Below are positions 17,371 through 24,490 of a DNA stretch of 33,846 nucleotides, piece after piece. Numbering within the stretch: position 1 is the first letter of the stretch; every line of letters begins with the position of its first letter. The position numbers and the translations under genes were made by a program. This DNA is from an uncultured Bacilli bacterium (GTDB taxonomy: Bacteria; Bacillota_I; Bacilli_A; RFN20; CAG-826), in contig CALVXK010000013.1 of the NCBI GenBank assembly GCA_944369075.1, positions 1 through 33,846 on the forward strand. Direction: 5' to 3'. The notes below the pieces were generated by a model. The model searched no databases. It saw only the letters and a program-made list of their open reading frames with translations, and had not been told where the DNA came from.

Positions 17371-17696
17371 TACTTCTTATGAAGACGGATTTATTGATCA
17401 AGAAACATTTAGTTGGCTTTCTAGACACAATAGAACATTAGAAAGTCATGAAATTAGACAAATTTTAGACGAATATGAACGTCATAATCTTAGCATGCCA
17501 TTGTTTATAAGCAAAAATAACTCAAAATATTTAAACGATAACAAATATTTTAAATATTATGGAGATTGCAAGATTTTAAATAAAGAAAACGAAAAAAATG
17601 GCATCAACTAACGAAAATATTGTTAAGTTTACTCTATCTTTAGATGAAGTAAATTTTGCAGAATACAATTATTTAGTGTCTAACTTAGAAAAATAA
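17360..17696 (+). pseudogene. Remnant of DUF3427-type helicase C terminus, frameshifted
   Basis: From about 17366 the plus strand encodes TSTSYEDGFIDQETFSWLSR...LESHEIRQILDEYE...MPLFISK, the pattern of the C-terminal DUF3427 domain of DEAD/DEAH superfamily-II helicases. A one-base shift in the A7 run at 17592-17598 moves the frame; afterwards it continues as NENIVKFTLSLDEV...NYLVSNLEK to a TAA at 17694-17696. The helicase motor is gone. The remnant's 3' end overlaps the 3' end of the convergent NUDIX gene by 28 bp. Family assignment is from memory of the motif pattern, so it is moderate. Confidence 0.6.
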
Positions 17697-18076
17697 GCTT
17701 TAATTAAAGGCAAAACCAAAATATCTGCTGGTAAGAAATCAACAGAGTCTAAATCTTCTAACGCAACGATTTTCTTATCTTCATGTTCAAGTAAAGAAAA
17801 ATTTTCAGAGATCAATTTACATATAAAACAATGCATTTTAAGATGGAAATTTGAATAATCATATTCGATAAAACCTAAATCAGCTATCGGATCAATATCT
17901 GCGTTCATTTCTTCTTTTATTTCTCTAATTATTGCATCTTTTGGGGTTTCTCCTTCTTCTAATTTACCACCAGGAAATTCCCATTTATCTTTAAATTCAC
18001 CATAGCCTCTTTCTACGGTCAAGATTTTATTGTTGTTGAAAACAATAATTGCAGCGCTTACTTCAATATTCTTCAC
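17669..18076 (-). CDS. NUDIX hydrolase, MutT-type (8-oxo-dGTP-like pyrophosphohydrolase)
   Basis: A small cytoplasmic nucleotide-sanitising enzyme of 135 residues. The complete Nudix box runs from residue 36 to about 58 with GGKLEEGETP and REIKEEM; N-terminal VSAAIIVFNNNKIL and the preceding GEFKDKWEFPGG are typical of MutT/CTP-pyrophosphohydrolases. The frame extends to a GTG at 18106, but that lies inside the terminator of the upstream gene; the GTG at 18076 has AGAAAGGAA at proper distance and gives the family's usual MKNIEV start, so I chose it. It is convergent with the helicase remnant. The likely substrate is an oxidised or methylated dNTP. Confidence 0.9.
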   Translation of the reverse strand: MKNIEVSAAIIVFNNNKILTVERGYGEFKDKWEFPGGKLEEGETPKDAIIREIKEEMNADIDPIADLGFIEYDYSNFHLKMHCFICKLISENFSLLEHEDKKIVALEDLDSVDFLPADILVLPLIKAYFSKLDTK

Positions 18077-18097
18077 AAAACATTCCTTTCTTTTTTG

Positions 18098-18123
18098 AAA
18101 AGCCACACTTTTGTGCGGCTTTT
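18098..18123 (-). terminator. Terminator of the InlB-repeat lipoprotein transcript
   Basis: An 11-bp stem AAAAGCCGCAC / GTGTGGCTTTT (minus strand; one G-U pair) with an AAAA loop, ending in TTTT, located 4 bp after the lipoprotein stop codon and partly overlapping the extended NUDIX frame. Confidence 0.7.
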
Positions 18124-18126
18124 AAA

Positions 18127-19458
18127 CTAATTCCACATATTAAATTCTTCAGGCATTCCTTGATCAATCAAGAAGTTTCTAAATCTATGGTTATATTCAG
18201 TAATAATATTATCTTTTACGTATAATTCACATTGATTAACATAGCTATTAAGATTTTCTGGTGGATTAACGGCTAAGATACCAGTAGGTTGCAAAACGTT
18301 TGGCCCACTTGAATTTAAATTAAATGTAACTCTAATTGTTCCCATACCGTCTGCAAATTTAAATACAGTCTCGCCTTTTGCGTGAGCGATATCCTTAAAT
18401 TTGAAAGGAACATATGTTTTTACGTCAGCATAAACATCTCTATTAAGACCATCAGGAGTGGATAATGGCTGCATGTTATTATGTGTGTAGATCAAGAACA
18501 TATTTTCTTCTTTTGAGTATCCGATATATAAATCACCATATTCTGAAGTAGAGAATCTTACTATGTTATATTCAATGCCTTCGTATTCAATAGTTTTTCC
18601 ATCTGAGCTCTCTTCGATCTTATCGCCGATGATTGAGCTATCGGATTGTTGATTTTCCATGGCTTCAAAAATAGCATGAACATTAAGATCTTGTGTAACA
18701 ATTGTATCTTCGTCAACCGACCACCTATCAAAAACATATGTAGTTTGAGTTCTTCCGTCAGCCGAAATATCGGGCTCTTTATAAGGGGTGACACCATTAT
18801 AAGATCCTAAAGGTTGGCCAGCTTCAACTTCTTTTCCCCAAACTCTTGTATCATCAACATAGTAGTTGATTTTATAAGTTCTAAGTGTTTCTTTATATGT
18901 AGCAGTTACATCAAGATCTGATAAAACATTATTTAAATCTTTGTCCCGACCATCGAATAAATAAACATTATCGCCACTAGGATCTCTTGTTGGTAAATCT
19001 TTTCCTGGATAAACAGCGTCGTCACCTGCTTTTACAGAAATTTCATCTAATAAAGTCCCATCATAATTGAAAAATCTAACATCGTAATATCTATCAATGG
19101 ACTTAAAAACAGGTTCAACGGTCATGTCGTCAGTAACTATTTTACCTAAATCTTGAGACCAACCATCGAATTTATAATCATAGTAAGCATCGCTTTCCTT
19201 CGTTGGAATAGGAACTCCATCAGGAATAGGAATGTTTTCCCCAATTAGTTGCCCGCTAACTTTTTGTTGGTCAAAAACAGGTATTTCATAAGTAACACCA
19301 TTAACAACAAAAGTAATTGTGTGTGTAGGAATAACTCCACCATTTACAGGAGGTTTAGTATCTTCTTCATCAGTTACTGTTGTTCCACATGAAGATATAG
19401 ATATAGCACTTATAACTAAAGGTAATATCATTAATAATTTTTTAAATTTTGTTTTCAT
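18127..19458 (-). CDS. Surface lipoprotein with InlB/Listeria-Bacteroides-type repeats
   Basis: A secreted, lipid-anchored surface protein. From the chosen start (MKTKFKKLLMILPL) a signal peptide leads to the lipobox SISSC. Three tandem beta-rich repeats of about 65-75 residues follow, each ending in a variant of FDGWSxDxxxIVTxDMTVxPVF; this is the InlB B-repeat (Flg_new) pattern. The C-terminal 150 residues (from about YEGIEYNIVRFS) are a separate unrecognised domain. An upstream ATG five codons earlier (19473) contains the GAGG ribosome binding site itself, so 19458 is preferred. The gene uses more G/C-ending codons than its neighbours, hinting at transfer. It is 14 bp from the upstream membrane-protein gene, forming an operon. 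Binding partners are unknown. Confidence 0.85.
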   Translation of the reverse strand: MKTKFKKLLMILPLVISAISISSCGTTVTDEEDTKPPVNGGVIPTHTITFVVNGVTYEIPVFDQQKVSGQLIGENIPIPDGVPIPTKESDAYYDYKFDGWSQDLGKIVTDDMTVEPVFKSIDRYYDVRFFNYDGTLLDEISVKAGDDAVYPGKDLPTRDPSGDNVYLFDGRDKDLNNVLSDLDVTATYKETLRTYKINYYVDDTRVWGKEVEAGQPLGSYNGVTPYKEPDISADGRTQTTYVFDRWSVDEDTIVTQDLNVHAIFEAMENQQSDSSIIGDKIEESSDGKTIEYEGIEYNIVRFSTSEYGDLYIGYSKEENMFLIYTHNNMQPLSTPDGLNRDVYADVKTYVPFKFKDIAHAKGETVFKFADGMGTIRVTFNLNSSGPNVLQPTGILAVNPPENLNSYVNQCELYVKDNIITEYNHRFRNFLIDQGMPEEFNMWN

Positions 19459-19487
19459 ATATATTAACCTCAAATGAACTAATCAAA

Positions 19488-20531
19488 TTATTTATTTCCG
19501 TATTTTTCCATTAATTTAGATTTATATTTTTCGTAATCTTCTTTACCAATCATATGATCTTGATAAAGTTTATCAAGATCAGCAATCATCTCATCTAATG
19601 ATTTTTCATTAGATTTTTTGTTTACGTTATTAGCATCGATTGCGTCTTTATAATTAATATCAAATACACCAGTTCTAGTTTTTACTCCATGAGGATTTGA
19701 AGAAGAATTAACTTTAGAACTACTTGTTTCTTTACTTAAATCTCTTTCATATGGAGAAGATGGTTTATTAGGTTTTGAACTTCTAGTATTACTAGACGAG
19801 GAAGCATTACTAGATTCATTAGAATAATCAATTTCTTTAGGTTTATCATCTTCTTTCTTTTCTTCTTTTTTAAAGAAACCTAAGAATTTATTAGAATACT
19901 TTTGTTCAATTTCTTTCTTATCTTCATAACCAATTTTATTTGCACTATAGTCATTAAGTGTTGGACCATAATAGAACTTATGATCATCTTCAGTTTTTAA
20001 TGACATACGATAATCATAGAATGAAACAAAAGCAAGAACTAATGAAAATAAAGCAAAAACTGCTAAAAAGACGATACCAATTATTGCGCCATAAGAAAGT
20101 GTTTCATTACTAATCCAAGAAGGATCTAAACCTAAAGTAGGTGAAGCCATAGAAACATAAGCAATTCTAATAAAGAATATAGTTAAAAACATGTTAACTA
20201 AACTAGCAATACCACTAAAGATGTTTAATGAGAAGAATAAAACACTATCTTTAGTTCTATGAACTAAAGATACTACTCCTAATATAAGAAGTATTAAGGA
20301 TATAATTGCAATAACTAATACAATTACTTGAGGTATTACACTAATTGTTTTATCTAAGAAATAACCAGTATTAGTTGTTCCAAGTCCAAACATAAAGGAT
20401 ATTCCACTAATTGAAATAGAACCAACATATGGATCATTAAAATCTACCCTATAATAAGGAAAGATAAAAGATATAATAGCAAGTATTGCACTTACTATCA
20501 TAATTGATGAAAAAACATACTTTTTTGCCAT
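19488..20531 (-). CDS. Four-helix membrane protein with C-terminal SHOCT domain
   Basis: A 347-residue integral membrane protein. Four transmembrane segments are visible (about 6-26, 68-88, 98-124 and 138-168), with a hydrophilic extracellular loop after the first. A Ser/Asn/Lys-rich low-complexity cytoplasmic stretch follows (about 215-275), then a short C-terminal SHOCT-type helix pair (SLDEMIADLDKLYQDHMIG...YEKYKSKLMEKYG), a module commonly mediating oligomerisation. No enzymatic motif. It is encoded first in a two-gene unit with the InlB-repeat lipoprotein, so a role in presenting or regulating that surface protein is conceivable but only inferred. Confidence 0.8.
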   Translation of the reverse strand: MAKKYVFSSIMIVSAILAIISFIFPYYRVDFNDPYVGSISISGISFMFGLGTTNTGYFLDKTISVIPQVIVLVIAIISLILLILGVVSLVHRTKDSVLFFSLNIFSGIASLVNMFLTIFFIRIAYVSMASPTLGLDPSWISNETLSYGAIIGIVFLAVFALFSLVLAFVSFYDYRMSLKTEDDHKFYYGPTLNDYSANKIGYEDKKEIEQKYSNKFLGFFKKEEKKEDDKPKEIDYSNESSNASSSSNTRSSKPNKPSSPYERDLSKETSSSKVNSSSNPHGVKTRTGVFDINYKDAIDANNVNKKSNEKSLDEMIADLDKLYQDHMIGKEDYEKYKSKLMEKYGNK

Positions 20532-20826
20532 AATTAATTACTTCCTTTTTAAAATAAATATTATTTAATTATAACTTTCTAACATATATTTAATTTAAAA
20601 CTATCTTTAGTAATAAATTTATTTACAATTATTTTATGGGATTAAAGAAATTAATTAATTTATATTAATTATTAATAATTTCCCCAAATAATTAATGATT
20701 AATATAAATTCTACTATTTAATAAAATAAATAGTTTTCTTTAACAAATTATATTATATATTCATCATAATTATTTTTAAACTTAATTCTACTAAAAACTT
20801 ACTTCTTTACAATTAGTTAATAATTA
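20532..20826. other. AT-rich intergenic region with a long hairpin (20657-20710)
   Basis: Nearly 300 bp with no coding signal. Its main structure is a 25-bp near-perfect inverted repeat, arms 20657-20681 and 20686-20710 around a CCCC tetraloop, with one mismatch and one wobble. It could be a transcript end for the gene finishing at 20827, but neither side has a good T-run. No DnaA boxes were seen. Confidence 0.5.
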
Positions 20827-21426
20827 CTATTTAACATTATTATTTTTTAAAGTTCTACCAACAAAAGAAAGTTCAAAGAAATCTTTATAATTTGCTCTAA
20901 TGATATAATCAATATAATTACCAATAATTAAAGCATAAGTATAATAGCCCATTGCATTAGAATGATATCCAAGTGCAAATACTTTTCTAACATTTTCATC
21001 ATAAATTTGACCATATGTTGTAAGATCAATAAGGTAAGTAAAAGAATAAAGTTTAACTACTTTTTTCATTTCACTTGCTACATATTTACATAGTTCATCT
21101 TTAATTAATTCAAAATCATTCTTCCATATTGAAAGAGATATCTCTTTTTTAGCTTTTAATATTAATTCTCTTGCTTTTTTAATAAATTCTTCAAATCCTT
21201 TTATATTAAAGATAAATTCCTCATCATTATTAGATTTAGAATACTTTTTAAGTTCTTCTTTTGCTATTAATAAGTTAGTTTGATTTTCTTTATTTATACA
21301 ATCTATTAATTTTTCATAATTTAAAGGGTATTTTTCTAACAAAGTTAAATAAATCTTAGCTTCTTTTAAACTAAAACCAATCTTAAGTAAGAAGGTATTT
21401 TTTTTATCAATAGTTGTTTTATTCAT
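20827..21426 (-). CDS. TrmB-like transcriptional regulator, divergent
   Basis: A 199-residue protein whose N-terminal IGFSLKEAKIYLTLLEKYPLNYEKLI follows the start of TrmB-family winged helices (G-L-S-x-x-E-A-x-x-Y-x-x-L-L). A helical linker then leads to ELILKAKKEISLSIWKNDFELIKDEL, the typical opening of the TrmB effector domain. The recognition helix is degenerate (a charged NKENQTNLLIAKEELKKY instead of a compact HTH), so DNA binding is uncertain, and the usual sugar-binding C terminus is short. It lies 64 bp downstream of the 587-aa unknown gene on the same strand, suggesting a joint transcript. Target genes are unknown. Confidence 0.65.
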   Translation of the reverse strand: MNKTTIDKKNTFLLKIGFSLKEAKIYLTLLEKYPLNYEKLIDCINKENQTNLLIAKEELKKYSKSNNDEEFIFNIKGFEEFIKKARELILKAKKEISLSIWKNDFELIKDELCKYVASEMKKVVKLYSFTYLIDLTTYGQIYDENVRKVFALGYHSNAMGYYTYALIIGNYIDYIIRANYKDFFELSFVGRTLKNNNVK

Positions 21427-21490
21427 TACGACTATTATAAAAATATATATTTAAAAGAAAATAGTGATAATGTTTATCACTATTTAACTT

Positions 21491-23254
21491 TTATAATTTA
21501 GTAACATCGAACTTACTAACTTCAATTAAAATACGTTTAAGTTCTTCTTTATCTAGTTCTTCATCTTCTTTAATTTTGTTATCTTTAATGAATATATTAT
21601 CTATTTCATCTTTTATTTCATCATTAACATTCTTTAATTTAATAAGTTCACTAAATATATCTAATGTTTCATTACTTCCAACATCGTATTCACTATATAA
21701 AGATGAAAGGTTATTAAAAACAAAATCAATTACTTTAGTAGCAAACATATTAACTAATTTAAATGAATGATATATATCAATCTTAAATGTTTCATCATCT
21801 TTAAAAAGTAAGGCACAAGAAGAATGAGATACTTCAACTCCTTTAATATAAGAAAGAAGATAAGAAGAGAGTTCACTCTTATCATTTTTATTAGGTAAAA
21901 GATTATATAGCATTAAACTAACATTAGATGTTAAGTTATTATCTTTTAAATATATTGCATAAGAAGGATGTAACTTACATCTATTAAGTAATTCTTCTTT
22001 AGTTAATGGTCCAAATCTATTTAATCGATTATATTTTTTTAAGGCATTAAAAAGTTCAATAGAGCCATCTTCTATTTCTTTTTCATATTGTTTCATTGAT
22101 TCATCATATTTAACGTCTTCTTTAGATTTAGTATCTAGTAAATGGGCAGTATAATAAACTGAAGAATCCCAATATAATCTAAATTTAAACGGTATAACTT
22201 CTCTTACTTCATTAATTAAGAAGTTAAATAAAGCAATACGTTCAAAAATATACTTATTTAGGATTAATGTACCTTTAATTTCGTTATCGGAATAAGAAAC
22301 AATTAAAGAGGAATAAGTTGATTTTAAAAAGTTAAATAGATGGATAAATACAGCAAATATTCTTTCAACTTCTTTTTCATCTACTCTTTTTTTATTAAAT
22401 AATGGTTTAAATATATTTTGAGGTAAACTTTGTAATGAATAATCGAGTTTAATAATTAATTCCATTAAATGGTCACATTTGGCTTCAAAAATCTTTTTAC
22501 CAGTAATAGGCCCATCATTAGTTAATCTTAAAACTTCTTTAAGTTTTTTAGCATGAGTTTTATTAATTAATTCGACATATCTTACATCATCAGCAATAAA
22601 AGGTATATCTTCATAGGCTTCATGTATTTTAGATGAAAAAGAATCATAATTTGCTAGCATTACTTCTAAAGCTTCAGGATCATTTTTAAAAGCATTTTCA
22701 ATTAATGTTCTAGGTCTAGAATAATCTGGGATTAAACCAATTAAAAACGAACAAGAAGGTGAAGAAAGTAAAGACTTAAATGCTTTTAAAGATATATTAA
22801 AAGATGAAGACAACTTTTTAAGTTCTTTTTCTCCAACTTCAGTATGTAATGTTTTTATCTTAAATATTCTTAAATTAGTTTTAGATAATTCTTTTCCTTT
22901 TTGATTAGTTAATCTATATAAACAATCAATTTCAATTAATCTTCTAAGTAATGTAGAAAGTTCTATACTTACATTTTCTACTAGCCCAGTTACTTCTATA
23001 CATTTCCAAAAATAATATTCTTTTAACGTAAAATATAATTCATAATCTAAGGAATATTGATATAGTTCTAAATCATTTATCTTAGGATTAATTGAAATAA
23101 TCTCATCATTTTTATCATGATTCGTATTGTTAATATTAATATTATCGAAGACTTTAGATTCAATCATTCTTAAAATAGCATCGCATTGACGATACTTCCT
23201 TACGAACTTACTTGCTTTAGGATCATTAATCTTAAAATCTACGTTCACACCCAT
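21491..23254 (-). CDS. Unknown 587-aa helical cytoplasmic protein
   Basis: Not recognised. There is no signal peptide and no membrane segment. The sequence is charged and alpha-helical, with long Leu/Ile/Lys/Glu-rich stretches and an acidic C-terminal tail rich in Asp/Glu/Lys. No nucleotide-binding motif is visible. A TATAAT on the minus strand (23262-23267) ends only 7 nt before the ATG and there is no Shine-Dalgarno sequence, so the mRNA may be leaderless. It is the first gene of a likely two-gene unit with the TrmB-like protein. It resembles the 549-aa unknown at 11589-13238 in size and composition, but I see no alignable motif between them. Confidence 0.75.
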   Translation of the reverse strand: MGVNVDFKINDPKASKFVRKYRQCDAILRMIESKVFDNININNTNHDKNDEIISINPKINDLELYQYSLDYELYFTLKEYYFWKCIEVTGLVENVSIELSTLLRRLIEIDCLYRLTNQKGKELSKTNLRIFKIKTLHTEVGEKELKKLSSSFNISLKAFKSLLSSPSCSFLIGLIPDYSRPRTLIENAFKNDPEALEVMLANYDSFSSKIHEAYEDIPFIADDVRYVELINKTHAKKLKEVLRLTNDGPITGKKIFEAKCDHLMELIIKLDYSLQSLPQNIFKPLFNKKRVDEKEVERIFAVFIHLFNFLKSTYSSLIVSYSDNEIKGTLILNKYIFERIALFNFLINEVREVIPFKFRLYWDSSVYYTAHLLDTKSKEDVKYDESMKQYEKEIEDGSIELFNALKKYNRLNRFGPLTKEELLNRCKLHPSYAIYLKDNNLTSNVSLMLYNLLPNKNDKSELSSYLLSYIKGVEVSHSSCALLFKDDETFKIDIYHSFKLVNMFATKVIDFVFNNLSSLYSEYDVGSNETLDIFSELIKLKNVNDEIKDEIDNIFIKDNKIKEDEELDKEELKRILIEVSKFDVTKL

Positions 23255-23381
23255 GACCTATATTATACTTGAAAATGTTTCTAGGTTAAGAGGTGATATT
23301 ATTAAATAATATTCTACTTATTAACTACTTTCTTACATAATAGCAATGGTTTTATTTAACTTATAATATTGCTAAATATTT

Positions 23382-23429
23382 CAAAATAAAAACTCCTTAT
23401 GAATTATTATAAAAGGAGTTTTTATTTTG
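23382..23429. terminator. Bidirectional terminator
   Basis: A 17-bp perfect stem (arms 23382-23398 and 23413-23429) with core ACTCCTT / AAGGAGT flanked by A5 and T5 on the two sides, so it works in either direction. On the minus strand it ends the transcript of the small membrane protein that stops at 23460. Confidence 0.85.
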
Positions 23430-23459
23430 TAACCTAGACTTAAAACTTTGTTATAAGTA

Positions 23460-23696
23460 TTAAACTTTACAAAGGAAAAAATGTTTTGTAAATAATACCC
23501 AAATAATATCGACGATTTGAAGGACATAGCCCCAGCCAAAAATAGTGAATAAGATAGCAACAACGATATGTTTGATACTAGGTTTTTCAATAACGGCTGA
23601 CCATCTGATAATAAGTTCAACAACCCAGTTTACTAATGGAATAAGTAAAATAAGGATTTGAACGAGTCTAGGAAGACCAAAAAATTTTTTTGCCAT
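23460..23696 (-). CDS. Small two-helix membrane protein
   Basis: A 78-residue hydrophobic protein beginning MAKKFFGLPR with two predicted membrane helices (about 10-30 and 45-68) separated by a short polar turn. The pattern LLIPLVNWVVE...FGWGYVLQIVDIIW resembles small conserved Bacilli membrane proteins of unknown function, broadly like the YqaE/TM2-type two-helix proteins. A TATTTCTCC-like ribosome binding site (GGAGAAATA on the minus strand) precedes the ATG. It is monocistronic, followed after about 30 bp by a strong terminator. Confidence 0.75.
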   Translation of the reverse strand: MAKKFFGLPRLVQILILLIPLVNWVVELIIRWSAVIEKPSIKHIVVAILFTIFGWGYVLQIVDIIWVLFTKHFFLCKV

Positions 23697-23935
23697 ATAT
23701 TATTTCTCCATAAATTTATAAATTTAGTATATCACATAAATAATTTAAAGATTATTAATTTTAATTAGAAAAAAGAGCAATAATTGTTAATTGACTAAAT
23801 TTATATAACAACGATTATTTCATATTAATATCGTTAAAAATCTTAGAAATTAATAATGAATTGACAAAAGAATTCATTTTACAATACATGTTATTAATAT
23901 TGATTTTATTTACGATTTTTTAGTAAATGAAGATG

Positions 23936-24205
23936 CTAATATAGAAAACCTATACGATGATTTCTATAAGTATCCCAATCTCTATCTTTAAACTTCTTTG
24001 TTGATATATTATCAATAATTAAATCTCCAGAAGTATAATGATCTAAACCACCGATAATATTAAGTAAAGTTGTTTTACCACAACCTGAAGGTCCTAAAAT
24101 AGAAACAAATTCTTTATTTCTAAATGATAAGTTAATGCCTTTCAAGGCATTAACTACTGTATCTCCTACATAATAGTTTTTCTTTATATTCTTTAGTTCT
24201 AACAT
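23936..24205 (-). pseudogene. Truncated LolD/MacB-type ABC ATPase
   Basis: The N-terminal 89 residues of an ABC ATPase of the lipoprotein/antimicrobial-peptide exporter group: Walker A GPSGCGKT (near residue 39-46), then IIGGLDHYTSGDL and YRNHRIGF. The frame stops exactly where the Q-loop (normally IGFVFQ) should be, reading IGFLY then TAG. Signature, Walker B and His switch are absent, and no FtsX-like permease follows. An isolated half-domain cannot hydrolyse ATP, so this is a 3'-truncated remnant. It still has a start codon with an AGAAAGGC ribosome binding site and may be transcribed. Confidence 0.85.
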
Positions 24206-24361
24206 AATGCCTTTCTTTATATAAAATATATATTTCTTAGTCTAAATTCACGTCTATCAACAAGAAAGAATAATATTATGAAATTAAGAAATGAACAAGA
24301 ATTAATTAAGTTATTTTTTACTTACTTTATTACTTTTGTAATTAAAAAAATATTTTTATAT

Positions 24362-24395
24362 TATAGAAGACGTCTTCTAAGAAAACGTTTTATAT
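24362..24395 (+). repeat. 34-bp repeat, copy 1, upstream of the -35 box
   Basis: Identical over 34 bp to the copy at 24440-24473. It contains the perfect 14-bp palindrome AGAAGACGTCTTCT followed by the 10-bp palindrome AAAACGTTTT. It ends 3 bp upstream of the -35 box of the ATPase promoter, so it reads as a distal operator half. Confidence 0.85.
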
Positions 24396-24398
24396 GTA

Positions 24399-24427
24399 TT
24401 GAACAGTTTCTAATCAAAGGATATAAT
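24399..24427 (+). promoter_or_regulatory. Sigma-A type promoter of the ATPase/DUF234 gene
   Basis: TTGAAC (24399-24404), a 17-bp spacer and a perfect TATAAT (24422-24427). Transcription should begin near 24434, within the gap before the second repeat, about 57 nt upstream of the ATPase ATG. Confidence 0.8.
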
Positions 24428-24439
24428 ATTGTTATATTA

Positions 24440-24473
24440 TATAGAAGACGTCTTCTAAGAAAACGTTTTATAT
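24440..24473 (+). repeat. 34-bp repeat, copy 2, in the 5' leader
   Basis: Exact copy of 24362-24395, offset by 78 bp. It lies just after the predicted transcription start and ends 17 bp before the ATPase ATG. The two copies therefore bracket the promoter, the layout expected of a looping or cooperative repressor site. Confidence 0.85.
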
Positions 24474-24490
24474 AAGAAAGGACTAAAAAT

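Noticed and set aside
17096-17428. 110-codon minus-strand frame that looks like a small HTH protein
   Set aside because: It is a fragment of a decayed DUF234 gene whose first 20 codons are antisense to a helicase remnant.
20532-20826. Replication origin in the AT-rich gap
   Set aside because: No DnaA-box cluster and no neighbouring dnaA or dnaN gene.
23381-23623. 80-codon minus-strand frame overlapping the small membrane protein
   Set aside because: It runs through the strong bidirectional terminator and lies in a shifted frame of the better-supported 78-aa gene.
24278-24475. 65-codon plus-strand frame upstream of the DUF234 ATPase
   Set aside because: Its repeated YRRRLLRKRFI segments are simply translations of the two 34-bp palindromic repeats and it spans the promoter; no protein family fits.
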